A stretch of DNA of 64,000 nt from Macrobrachium rosenbergii (taxonomy: Eukaryota; Arthropoda; Malacostraca; Decapoda; Palaemonidae): the NCBI RefSeq assembly GCF_040412425.1, contig NC_089741.1, positions 38,848,538-38,912,537 on the forward strand. The letters are read 5' to 3'. A program made the translations under genes and the position numbers. This document shows, piece after piece, positions 11,961 through 22,875 of the stretch. Positions within the stretch are counted from its first letter, which is position 1. Each line of letters starts with the position of its first letter. The notes under the pieces are model-generated. The model was not told where the DNA came from. It was given only the letters and a program-made list of their open reading frames with translations, and did no database searches.

Positions 11961-12301
11961 AATCAAGGCCACCGAAAATAGATCGATCTTTCGGTGGTCT
12001 CGGTATAATGCTGTATGACCCGCGGCCCATGAAACTTTAACCATGGCCGGGTAGTGGCCCATCCTATATCGTTGCCAGAGGCACGATTATGGCTAACTTT
12101 AACCTTAAATAAAATAAAAATTACCGAGGCTATAGGGCTGCAATTTGGTATGTTTGATGACTGGAGGGTGGATGATGAGTATACCAATTTGCAGCCCTCT
12201 AGCCTCAGTAGTTTTTAAGATCTGAGGGCGGACAAAAAAAAAAAAAAAGTGCGGACGGACTGACAAAGCCTTCACAATAGTTTTCTTTGACAGCAAATTA
12301 A
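11961..12301 (+). mobile_element. Foldback element, copy 2 (5'-truncated)
   Basis: Starts at AAGGCCACCGAAAATAGATC, so it lacks the GCGCC hairpin end seen in copies 1 and 4. It contains the palindromic stem CCACCGAAAA..TTTCGGTGG around GATCGATC, and the long hairpin at about 12122-12211 (arms GAGGCTATAGGGCTGCAATT and its near complement ending GCCTCAGTAG). The CGGACAAAAA segment carries an A15 expansion. Confidence 0.75.
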
Positions 12302-12572
12302 CAAACGGATTATGGAAACAAACACAAACAGGAAACCCAAAACAAACACCAGTTCTAGAAAATGGCAACAATAACGCTTGTAATTTTTCACAAATTAAGT
12401 AGTTCATTATTTAGGGGACTTCCCTTCAAATGAATCCCCGACGGAGGATGCTATATAATGTACCGTAGGAAGCTATGGCCGTTCACTGATGATAATGCCC
12501 CATTATTCCTCTGACAGGTACTGAAATAATGAATGAGACGGCCATCATTGCAAAAGCTATTGCATAAATTAA

Positions 12573-12573
12573 G

Positions 12574-12624
<51 letters not shown>

Positions 12625-12764
12625 AATCTCTCTCTCACTCTCTCTCCCTTCCCCATGAATCTCTCTCTCTCTCTCTGCCTCTCTCTCTCTCCCCCTGAAT
12701 CTTTCTCTCTCTCTCTCTCTCTCTCTCTTTCTCCCTGAATCTCTCTCACTCTCTCTCCCTTCCC

Positions 12765-12822
<58 letters not shown>
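12573..12822. repeat. CT-rich block with CCCTGAATCTCTCTC interruptions
   Basis: (CT)n runs at 12573-12620 and 12769-12821 bracket a pyrimidine-only segment with repeated CCCTGAATCT and TCTCTCCCTTCCCC motifs. Minus frames here are Arg-Glu repeats. Confidence 0.9.
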
Positions 12823-12824
<2 letters not shown>

Positions 12825-13056
12825 TGCTGCCATTTCGAAATAATGATCCCAGCACTGTGCATAATACTATATGTCATTACCAGCGCGTCATTCTTCTTCT
12901 GAGGTCGGCGAGGAATTCCTCAGGGCAATTACTAGCTCCTTCCAAGAAGTTCTTTGGGAAGGAAAAGACTCATTTCATCTCGAAAAAGATCATTACCGCG
13001 CTCAAGGTTGGACGTTTGGACGTCTGCTGCAGCGGCCACCTTCAGGTGATAAGACC

Positions 13057-13945
13057 GATTCGACCGTGGCAGGTTCGACAGCTCGACGCCGACATCAAAG
13101 CGTAAGAGACTGAATTTTGAATATTTAATTCCTCACTTCAGAACGTAATTCCACAATCTTTTTTTTTTTTTTTGGTTTGGCAGAGTCCAGAGGTCCATAT
13201 GAGACTGATTTTTAACTCACTTCAGAACGTAATTCCACAATCTTTTTTGGGGGGGGGTTTGGCAGAGTCCAGAGGTCCATATGAGACTGATTTTTAACTG
13301 ATTCGACCGTGTTGAGTATTTGTTCGACACACTCGACACTGACATCAAGGCGTAATGGAACCAAGTTATGAGTACGAATTTAACTGTTGATTCAGAACGT
13401 AACTCCATAATCTGTTCTTGAGGTTTGGCAGAATCCATGTCTACACGAGGCCAGATTTTAACTGATTCGACCGTGCAAAGTATTTGTTCGACAGCTCGAC
13501 AATGACATCAAAGCGTAAGAGAACGAATTACGAATATTTAATTACTTCAGAACGTAACTCCATTTTTTTTTTTTTTGCGGTTTGGCAACATACATAGGTC
13601 TACGCGAGGCCACATTTTAACTAGATTTTAACTGATTCGACCGTTTTGAGTGCCTGTTCGACAACTCGACACTGACATCAAAGCATAAGAGACAGAATTA
13701 TTAGTATCTAACTGTTCATTTCAAAATGTAACCCCAAATAGAATCTTTTGTGTTTTGGCAACGTCCGGAGGTCTACATGAACCAACCCAGGCTTGTAACT
13801 GATTCGACCATGTCAAGTGTTTATTCGACAACTCGACACTGACGTCAAGGCGTAAGAGACCAAACTATAAGTATTTAATAGCTGACTTCAGAAAGTAACC
13901 CTGTATAGAAACTTTTCTGTGGTTTGGCAACATCCATAGGTCTAT
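13057..13945. repeat. Tandem array, unit about 166 bp, about five copies
   Basis: Each unit runs GATTCGACCGTG..TTCGACA.CTCGAC.CTGACATCAAAGCGTAAGAG, then CTTCAGAACGTAA.TCCA, a T-rich tract, GGTTTGGCA and GAGGTCCATATGAGAC. GATTCGACC recurs near 13057, 13301, 13464, 13636 and 13801. The first interval is longer because a 73 bp part (TCAGAACGTAATTCCACAAT onward) is doubled. One unit has converted TGACATCA to a full CRE, TGACGTCA, at 13840-13847. Confidence 0.85.
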
Positions 13946-14142
13946 GTAGAACGACTTGACCAGATTGCCGTCTACACCCACAGAACTGGTAGAAGCTAAC
14001 AAGTTATAACCTTTAGCAGGAACAGATTATAACCAATTATAACCCTCAGCATCTGGTAACAATACTGATAAAAAAGCATCCCTTTTAAATCAATTTACGA
14101 ACTCAGGTAACCCTATTCAAGAAAAGGTCAAAGCAAATCTCT

Positions 14143-14153
14143 CCGCCATCTTG
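14143..14153 (-). promoter_or_regulatory. YY1-like site
   Basis: CCGCCATCTTG is the reverse complement of CAAGATGGCGG, a textbook YY1 core (AAGATGGCGGC). AAAATGGCCG follows at about 14180. No transcript start is visible nearby, so this is a motif match only. Confidence 0.25.
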
Positions 14154-14593
14154 CTTTTAAAATTCGCCGCTTCTCCTTTAAAAATGGCCGTAGGATTCCA
14201 ACCACCCTGCAACACAAACATGACAATCCTAAATTCGCCATTGAAACTGGAACAAGTAATTCATCCAATGACAGGAAACTGGAAAACTGCAAATAATCCC
14301 TTTGCTATAGAAACGTGGTTACGCGCGCAACTGAATACTGTAATATCCATGCGTGCGCAAGCACGTCCTTGACAGAAAAAAAATAAAAGGTTACGGAATT
14401 CTCGATTTGTGTGTGTGTGCATGTGTGTGCAGCTCCGACGCTTGCAATAATCACCGTGACAGAGACTGCATGGCGATTATTCAAGGAGTTACATCACCGT
14501 GGCGTCACGCGAGATCGTAGCGGATCGTTCTGGGACAGGACACCGAAGTCCCATTTTAGACTTAATCGTCGTCGACGCGTTTGGGACACCGGG

Positions 14594-14712
14594 GGAGGGG
14601 GTTAAGAGAAAGGGAGAAAGGAGGGGGTTAGTAGAGAGAAGGAGAAAGGAGGGGGTTAGGAGAGAGGGAGAAAAGAGGGGGTTAGGAGAGAGGGAGAAAG
14701 GAGGGGTAGGGG
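14594..14712. repeat. Purine minisatellite, unit about 27 bp
   Basis: Four tandem units of GGGGGTTAGGAGAGAGGGAG plus AAAGGA, the last decaying into GGGGTAGGGGGAAGGG. The plus strand is G-rich with repeated runs of four or five G, so G-quadruplex formation is possible. Confidence 0.85.
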
Positions 14713-14740
14713 GAAGGGCAACAGCAGCAATGAAAGAAAT

Positions 14741-15025
14741 GGCAGCATTAGTCCTACGTAGGGAAGCAATAGGCCTACAAAAGAGCCATCAATTATTCCC
14801 AAACAAAAATCGACTATAATAGCAAGATAAACGTTCCGGTTTCTTTGGCAAAGATGGCTTTCGTGACGTCACAGCAAGGTAAGGTAGAAGAAGGCAGCAT
14901 TAGTCCTATGTAGGAAAGCAGTAGGCCTATAAAGAGCCATAAAACTTTATCAAACAAAAATCGACTAAAATAACCAGAAAAAGATTCCAGTTTTTTGGTC
15001 AACATTGCTTCCATGACGTCACATT
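14741..15025. repeat. Two-copy direct repeat, about 152 bp, each ending in a CRE
   Basis: Copy 1 (14741-14892) and copy 2 (14893-15025) share GGCAGCATTAGTCCTA.GTAGG, AGTAGGCCTA.AAAGAGCCAT, CAAACAAAAATCGACTA, and end with an A/T-G-rich segment, then TGACGTCACA. CREs are at 14864-14871 and 15014-15021. Confidence 0.85.
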
Positions 15026-15371
15026 TTTCGTTACGGTATAAACAATAATTTTCCATTCACAGTTACCTTAAAATAATATAGGGTTACCTTATAATAATAT
15101 AGGGAAGTTTAGTGGGTACGGCCGGTGAATATAGTCCTATGCTAAGTTTTAGACAATCCTGAGGATCCTTGAGGAATATATCTCCATAAAATCAATATGT
15201 CCACAGATTAAAAGCGAGTGATGCTTACTAATAAGCCAAAAGTGCGGTAACTGATCTTTTACTGCCGTCTTCCAACCCGGGCCAGCCTCCTCTCTCAAAC
15301 CACTGCAGGCCAGCACATACGAAGAAACAACGAAGGCATCTTGGTCTAGGCCTCTAAGGAATGGATTTTCT

Positions 15372-15406
15372 TTCTCCTTCTCTCTCTCTCGGCGCGTTGT
15401 CATGGC

Positions 15407-15479
<73 letters not shown>

Positions 15480-15603
15480 GCGTAGCGGAAGGAAAAGGAC
15501 AAGTAAATACGATAATAGTCCAATTTGCTTTAGACTATTACTTAAGTCGTGACTCCTTCCTGACATTGTGTGCGAATCGGAGCTTGCACGAAATGATATT
15601 TAC

Positions 15604-15642
<39 letters not shown>

Positions 15643-15920
15643 TCTCCATCGCACATAAACCTGGGAGAATTCGTAACTGACTGAGGGCTTCCCTTTTTCG
15701 AAATATATTGAAAGGGCAGTGCCGAGGCCCGATGGCTCCTAAGACTAGGGTCAGAATGGGGCTCGATGTGGTGCGGGTGAGGAGTGGAGGAGGAAGTACG
15801 AGGAAGAGAGATAGGATGGCATAAGGTGTGTACACACCATGGGCATTTATATTCGATGGAGTCATGATTACTGGTACTAGTAGAAATACCATGTTTTGAT
15901 ATCTTGTATATAGACCGACT

Positions 15921-15986
<66 letters not shown>

Positions 15987-16061
15987 ACTGACACCCACAG
16001 ACTTAGCTGATTAACCCATTCAGTTCTGGACCGCATTACTCTCATGTACCACAACACGATA

Positions 16062-16100
<39 letters not shown>
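15372..16100. repeat. Cluster of (CT)n/(GA)n microsatellites
   Basis: (GA)n at 15412-15476, 15605-15640 and 15922-15986, with (CT)n at 15378-15390 and 16062-16100. The 171- and 131-codon minus frames across this block consist largely of Ser-Leu repeat; the non-repeat parts show no recognisable domain. Confidence 0.95.
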
Positions 16101-16103
<3 letters not shown>

Positions 16104-16884
16104 CCAAATTGTGAGCGCAGACGTCATTCAATCAATCAGTGGCTAAATTACTTTAACCTGGAGGCAATGGCTTCAGGAAAATTAAGACCGAAAGGCACTA
16201 CTGATGGTAAGGTAAAATGGGATAGATGGAAATAAAAAAGAATGGAAGGACAGAAATTGAAAGAATGGAATTAATGAACAGACTAGAAGAACACGCCATA
16301 TAAAGGATAAGAAAAAGGAACTCTAATAAAAGAATAAAGTCATAAATGAAATAAAAATAGGTTGCAAGCAAGTAATACTTATTAAATAATGAAATAAAAT
16401 CGTTTTGAATTAACAATAAGCTTGAAGAAAATAAAACTACAACATAAAAAAGATAAGTAATTACAGACTAAACAAAATTACTTATTTATCTTTCTTCATT
16501 TCCCTGTTTATTTGTTTCCAATTCAGTTCTGTAGTGGAAGCCAGTACAGTAAGATTTCAGACAGAAATGAAACCAGTACTCATTTTCACACACGGAGTGG
16601 AAAAAATCAATATATTTCCAGCTTGCTTCAAAACAACACAAGCACGGTATAACAAGAAGAGACCAGCCAATGTGACAATCAGGGAGCGGAATAATGACAA
16701 ACTCTGGCGGAATAATGACAAACTCTGGCTTCCTTCTAAAGCATGACAAAACCCCAAGAGCATATCGACAAACCCCAGAAGCGCGCTGGTGGTTAGTACC
16801 ACTCGCTGATCCACTGAGAATATGCATATTAGCCTAGGGGAAAAATTGGGTCACAGATGAACAACGACAAGCGTATTACTGACC

Positions 16885-17215
16885 CCTTATGGTACTGTGG
16901 GAAGCTGCCTTTGCGTTGTTACGCGGTGCACTGTAGGCATTACTACAGGTTATTTTCTGCGTCCCTTAGGCCAATAGCTGCTCCTCACTTTTTCAATCCT
17001 TTTACTTTACCTCCATTCCCGCTTCCTAAGCATATTTCAGTTCTCGGGGGACATGGTACTATGAAAAGCTGCCTTAACGTTATGTTACTTGACGTTTGTA
17101 GCGTCCCTTAGGCCAATATCTGCACCCCACTTTATTTTAGCCTTTTACTTTACCTCCATTCCCGCTTCCGTTCTTCAATCTTGCTGTCCAACCACTCCAA
17201 CTCCAGCTCGTTTCA
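16885..17215 (+). repeat. Interspersed repeat, two diverged copies in tandem
   Basis: GCGTCCCTTAGGCCAATA.CTG, then CTTTTACTTTACCTCCATTC, then CCGCTTCC occur at 16958-17029 and again at 17099-17170, each preceded by AAGCTGCCTT..CGTT.TTAC. The reverse complement of the same family is at 28160-28435. I recognise it as a common decapod interspersed repeat; the class (SINE or LINE tail) is not certain. Confidence 0.55.
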
Positions 17216-17782
17216 CTGTCGAATTTTTAGCTCGTTTCACTGTCGAATTTTTATAAACCAAATCAAGTCGTTATGACACTCACCGACGGAACAGTAAACG
17301 CACAAATAAAAGAAATGTGTAAGTGTGTTGAAGAATTAGCAGTTGAAACCGTTTAAGCCACTAAAGATGCCTATAAAACATGTTTATATTCGTATCAACC
17401 TTCGTTTTATGGGCCTAGAGCAAGAGCCCGTGCCAGCACAAGGCTCGCTTCATGTGAAACGACCTTCTGACTAAACTGTCAAGAAGTAAAAAATAAAAAT
17501 GGCATAACGTAAACTGCTTAAATTACAAAGTCTGCTTGATTTAACAAAAACAACTCTAGTCTCTGCTGCATCGGTGCACTTTGTGTATGTATATAACGCA
17601 AAGCCCATAAACAATTGAAAAAAACAATGCGACATTTTGGAAAAACAATTAATGATCTTCCTTCACTAAAGACAGCCCACCTGACAAGAGGCTGTATAAC
17701 GTAAAATTTATTCCTCAAAAAGGTGCTATCAACGGTCAAGATATGCAATTCTACGTGTATATAATAAACATATAATAAATAT

Positions 17783-17944
17783 GCTACCACAGCGCCTGGT
17801 GGGAGAGCTAGAGGAAGACCGAAGAAGCTAAGAAGGTGGATGGATGTAGTCAGAGAACTCCTGAGAGACAAACAATTGTCTGAGGACGACGTGTTTGACC
17901 GAGCCAGGTGGGGGAAAGCTGTCAGGAACATCGACCCCACATAG
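17783..17944 (+). pseudogene. LINE (RTE-like) C-terminal ORF fragment
   Basis: Frame from 17783 reads ATTAPGGRARGRPKKLRRWM, then DVVRELLRDKQLSEDDVF, then DRARWGKAVRNIDPT and a stop at 17942-17944. The pattern GRP.KRW.D...D......L.......DR..W......DP before a stop is typical of the C-terminus of RTE-type endonuclease/reverse transcriptase ORFs. The fragment is intact over 53 codons but has no upstream RT domain, so it is a 5'-truncated insertion. Confidence 0.65.
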
Positions 17945-18300
17945 AGGTGGGAAAAGATGCAGAGAAAGGAGAAGAATGTGCTACTACAGATGTATGGCGT
18001 GTTGCATAAAGTATACATTATAATTACAGTTAGTAGCTACTTAAGCGTAACATTACACGGAATCCTCAAAAACCAGGAACTACGGTTAAACTGATTTCTC
18101 AGCCCCACTAGGCCTAAAGGTTGCGCCAGGACCCAGTGAATTATTACCCTTCCAGTCCACATCCCAGAAAGAAGATTGAAGTGGAACTCTTTGTGCATCT
18201 ATTCAAAGCAGACTGAAGTTTTATAATCAAATTACACCTTCTTTGAAGTTTTCCGTTTAAATGTTTCATTCAGCCATAAAATCATTACGGTGTTAGCCAG

Positions 18301-18655
18301 AAAAACAAGCAAAAAATGCGCCAAAGAAACGAGTTTTCTGTAGAGCCGCTACAGCGTATGCTCAAGGCCACCGAAAATAGGTCTCTCTTTCGGTGGTCTC
18401 GGTATAATGCTGTATGAGACGCAGCCCGTGAAACCTTAACCACGGCCCGGTGGTGGCCTATCCTATATCGCTGCCAGAGGCACGAATATGGTTAACTTTA
18501 ATCCAATAAATAGGGTCATTGAGACCAGAGGGCTGCAATTTGGTACGTTTGATGATTGGAGGGTGATGATCAACATACCAATTTGCAACCCTCTAGTCTC
18601 AGTAGTTTTTAAGATCTGAGGGCGGACAGAAAAAGTTCGTACAGAAAACTAAAAA
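18301..18655 (+). mobile_element. Foldback element, copy 3
   Basis: Begins AAGCAAAAAATGCGCCAAAG and ends GTACAGAAAACTAAAAA. The 3' segment is shortened (CGGACGGACAGAC missing). The long hairpin runs from about 18517 to 18605, with arms GGGCTGCAATTTGGTA and TACCAATTTGCAACCC. Stem-base GAGAC pairs with GTCTC, where the other copies have GAGGY pairing with GCCTC. Confidence 0.75.
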
Positions 18656-19048
18656 AAAAATGAGCTCATTGTAAATTTATTCAAAAAGACTGAAGTCTTA
18701 TTCAGCCATAATTTATTTCCTTAGCCTTTATCCTTCCTTGGTTCTCTCATGACTATGTGAAGGGCGTGGCCACATATCCACTAGACAGTGAACATGACAG
18801 TGAAAAGTCTCCTCTTGTGGTTTACGAGAGCAAGAATATTTTCGCATTTGGCCTCCAGTGCCGATGCGTGATCACCAATGAAAAAAGACACTATGTATAA
18901 AAAAAAAAGATCCGTGATACTATGTAAAAATGAATTATGAAGTTAAAAATAAATACACAAATGAATACATCGAACTGACTCATAGGTTCATCGTATGAAC
19001 AGAGAGTAAATTTTTAGGCCTACTTTACCAAAATGTGTTCTGGCTATA

Positions 19049-19050
<2 letters not shown>

Positions 19051-19137
<87 letters not shown>
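19051..19137. repeat. (GA)n microsatellite
   Basis: About 43 GA units, broken once by a GG step at about 19107. Confidence 0.95.
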
Positions 19138-19141
<4 letters not shown>

Positions 19142-19564
19142 CGCCAAAATCAACCCACTTCCTACTGAGCGTATTTTTAAATTGCCTACATTTCAGAACC
19201 TAAACTGTTCTGTGAAAAGTCGCCACAAAAATTACGCCCTCAAGAAAGAATTAGTCCCACAGTATCACCAACTCCATTTCAAGGACGCTATTGAAAACGG
19301 CATACAAAAGAAACAATACTATGTATACATGTGCACGCACAATTTCACACGCGAATTATTTTCTGATGGATGAATTCTAAACCGCCGATTCGCTGCAACG
19401 GAATTTCCTGTCTTTAAATAGACCGATGTCCTTATTTATATCATCAAAGGACAAATTGCAAGAGATTTGTGCTTTATTTCTTGCAAATCTCCTAAGTTAT
19501 TTTACTCATATTTGTTTTGTGGGCAAGACTTCAAAATGGGAGATGGAAGGGGGGTGAAACCTTG

Positions 19565-19566
<2 letters not shown>

Positions 19567-19643
<77 letters not shown>

Positions 19644-19835
19644 ACAAAAATGTCCAATAACTCGAAAAGTCAGCTTCCCAAGAAAAAAAAGCCCGTGGGA
19701 AAAAGTTAAAGAACTGCAAAAACCAGAGAAAGCCTCAAAGAAGAAGAAGAAGAAGAAGAAGAAGAAGAAGAAGAAAGAAGAAGAAGAAGAAGAAGATGAA
19801 GAAGAAGAAGAAGAAGAAGAAGAAGAAAAGAAACA
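19567..19835. repeat. (ATT)n then (AAG)n microsatellites
   Basis: About 25 ATT units at 19567-19641, a unique 95 bp spacer, then (AAG)n at 19738-19828 with small interruptions. The poly-Asn and poly-Lys frames here are repeat translations. Confidence 0.95.
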
Positions 19836-20330
19836 AAGAAAGAAAAACTAACCCATCTACACGAAATGAAAATTTTCATCTCTCGACTACATTACCTTGC
19901 CTTCCCCCTCCCTTTCACCCCCTTACCCCTTCCCATTCCTCCACCTCCTCCCCCCTTCCCCTTCCCCGCCTCCAGGTCAAGTCCCTCCTTCGTGGTGACG
20001 ATTGTTAGCCAACGAGCCCTTTTTAAATGTCATCGGCGGGACTCAATGAGGCTTATCCTGTCGTCACCAGCGCCTCTGATGGTACAGACAAACTTTGTAC
20101 TGCAACTTGGCAACCTAAGGTTCCTTCGCAATGAGTAGGCCTTATTTTATTAAAAATTTGGGCGAATTCAAATGAGTGAAAACGGGGAATGAATTGTTAT
20201 TAATAAATATTTAAATAAAAAATAAAAATAAATAAATAAAAAACCTTGTACTTAGAACTTGGCAACTAGGCCTAGGCTTCTTTCGTGATGAGACTAAGGT
20301 TTTTTGCAAAATTGTTACCAAAACATAAAC

Positions 20331-20668
20331 AAGTAAAAAATGCGCCGGAGTTTCTTCGGCGCAATCGAGTTTTCTGTTTAGCCGCGGCCCATGAAACTCA
20401 GCCACGGGCCGGTGGTGGCCTGAGTTGTTGGTATTTATGGCGGTGCCAGAAGTACGGTCATGGCTAACTTTAACCCTAAAATTAAAAAATACTGAGGTTA
20501 GAGGGCTGCATTCTGCAGGCGTTTAATTATTGGAGGGTGGATGATCAACATACCAATTTGCAGCCCTCTAGCCTCAGTAGTTTTTTTAAGATCTGAGGGC
20601 GGACAGAATTAAAGTGCGGACGGACAGACAAAGTCGGCACAACAGTTTTCTTTTACAGAAAACTAAAA
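20331..20668 (+). mobile_element. Foldback element, copy 4
   Basis: Begins AAGTAAAAAATGCGCCGGAG and ends ACAGAAAACTAAAACG. A near-perfect terminal hairpin GCGCCGGAG-TTT-CTTCGGCGC is followed by AGTTTTCTGT, the inverse of the 3' end ACAGAAAACT. The CCACCGAAA stem is deleted, and the loop side of the long hairpin (20490-20580) is rearranged (TTCTGCAGGCGTTT). Confidence 0.75.
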
Positions 20669-20669
20669 C

Positions 20670-22035
20670 GTACTATGCAACTAAAACTTGCCTATACCGC
20701 TCTTATATACATCAAGTTTCTATAAAGTATAGTGCAAGGCTTTAATTTTAATCAAAGCAAACAGTAATAAATGAGGTTCCTGTGAACAGAAAGTGCAAAA
20801 TCACAGTATTCAGTCCAAATCAGTATCAACATAAACTTCACTTCTCGTAATAAGGATGCGTACAGAGTAGACCGATTGGTCTATTGTTGCAGTTACCCGT
20901 CCTACAATCCTCTAAATTGTATTCTTCAGCAACCATCCATGGCCCACACAATTATCTATTTCACTCCGGATATCAAAACGTCCTTTGGAAGTGAAATTAT
21001 TAAGGCCATATATACTAGATTTGATATATATACCCTCGGCCTATTTGGCCCCAAAGCCGTGCGACGCCAAGGGCCTCTGTGGAAATTCCGCCAAATGTCT
21101 TTCATGGGTAAAGTTATTACTTAGGTTATCGTGTAAAGTTGATTTTACTTATAAAAAAAAATAGTTATAAATAACTTTAGGAGTCGATAGTCGCATAGAA
21201 TTGATCACCAATCATATCAAATCTCTTCATCACTGCAAGTTTTACAAACCTAGACCTACTTTAACATAACGAACTAATAAACGACAAACTTACTGTAAAA
21301 ATTATGTTACAAACCTACTGTAAAAACATGAAACAATGCCCATGTGAGAATGAGAAACGATTTTTTTTTTCAATGAGGTTGTCAAAGATGATCAGCAAAA
21401 TCATATGAAATCAAGAATGAGTTCCTGGGTCACTTTCACTCTGCGGTCGGCTGCTGGTAGCGTCCGCCAAAATGTTTGCGGTCGAGCAGATTAGATGATT
21501 TTCAGAAACGCGCCGAGTATTTCCGTGTATGGAGCTTACAAACATACATACATACAGTATACACACACACATACATACATATGAGCCCCACAACTCAAAA
21601 TATTACAGGAGAATTCAGTGCAAGATCCACCAGCACGGAAATTTCATAAGCTCCATCAATAGTACTACCATGGGGAACCTTAACGTAAGATTTGACCAAC
21701 GGACGGAAACGAGCGCGCCGGCGCGTGCGCACGCGCTTTGACGAGAAATCCCGGGTTTTAACCGTTTCCAGAAATGCGCAGACAAATCACCGTGAACGTC
21801 ATATTGATGCTGGAAGCAAAATATAAACTACAGTAAGGCATTTCACAGTAACTCTAGGGAAACCTGAGTCTAGTATGGGCGTCACTGGGTGATTATGAGA
21901 ATCCAATAGGCCAAGTAATGAATTTATGAAAACAATTAGGCCTACAGAGACTGAAGGAGACACGTTTTCCGGAACAAATTAACAGATCAATTCGCTATTC
22001 AACAAACGAGAGAATTTTATAGGCGACATTTTCTC
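20670..22035. other. No supported gene; short CpG-dense palindrome at about 21710-21740
   Basis: The stretch GAGCGCGCCGGCGCGTGCGC and onward is an alternating CG-rich near-palindrome in AT-rich surroundings. The 82-codon plus frame at 20876-21124 has no recognisable family and no splice support. Several AGGCCTA-containing segments look repeat-derived. Confidence 0.35.

Positions 22036-22038
<3 letters not shown>

Positions 22039-22101
<63 letters not shown>
22039..22101. repeat. (GA)n microsatellite
   Basis: About 31 GA units, followed by a direct repeat of AAATTAATTAATCAGA. Confidence 0.95.
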
Positions 22102-22104
<3 letters not shown>

Positions 22105-22801
22105 TAATTAATCAGAAAGAAATTAATTAATCAGAGAACCAGGAAGTTGTTGCGCGAAATGAGGAAAAAAAATTCACTTTTTGTAACAGAAAAAAACAAC
22201 TGCATTTGATCTGGTCAAAATATTACGAGTCACTCATGAGACTCAGACCAAAAAATGACGCGCCTTTCGACTTCAGGTTAACGAATGGTCGACAGACTGG
22301 TTTAAACTTTCCGGGTGTCACAACAACGAGGGTCACTGACACCGAAAATAACTATTTGCCAAAATCAGCGTAATACACATCTCGGTAAGACGAAAAGCCA
22401 TTCGCCATCACACATAGTACTAAAGAAACGCTCACATGAATCACGCAGAAGAAAAAAATTGTCAACATCTGTGCGTAGCCTAAGCTCCGAACACTTCCTG
22501 GTATTTCTCTCTTATATGATTTAGTTTATGCCTTCTCCATGACTGGAAACACGACATCCAACAACGAAATTTATAATAACAAAAACACAGTCGGTCTGTG
22601 AGCTTATCTAAAGCTCATCTGTAACAATTTCGACATTTCTGTAAAATCTAGTGCGAAATCGAGAGCCGGTTTACTGACGAGGCGCAACGTAGAAGCATTT
22701 GCTTCGTCACGATTTGACAGCTGAATCTGAAGTCTGGTTTTATCAAGGAAGGAAAAGACAAATGGAGAAGCAGGTATACGAATATAAATATATCTAAGGA
22801 A

Positions 22802-22803
<2 letters not shown>

Positions 22804-22874
<71 letters not shown>
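22804..22874. repeat. (GA)n microsatellite
   Basis: About 35 GA units. Confidence 0.95.

Positions 22875-22875
<1 letters not shown>

Noticed and set aside
20876..21124. 82-codon plus frame ending FGPKAVRRQGPLWKFRQMSF
   Set aside because: Composition looks partly protein-like, but flanks carry repeat-type segments and neither splice sites nor a family were seen.
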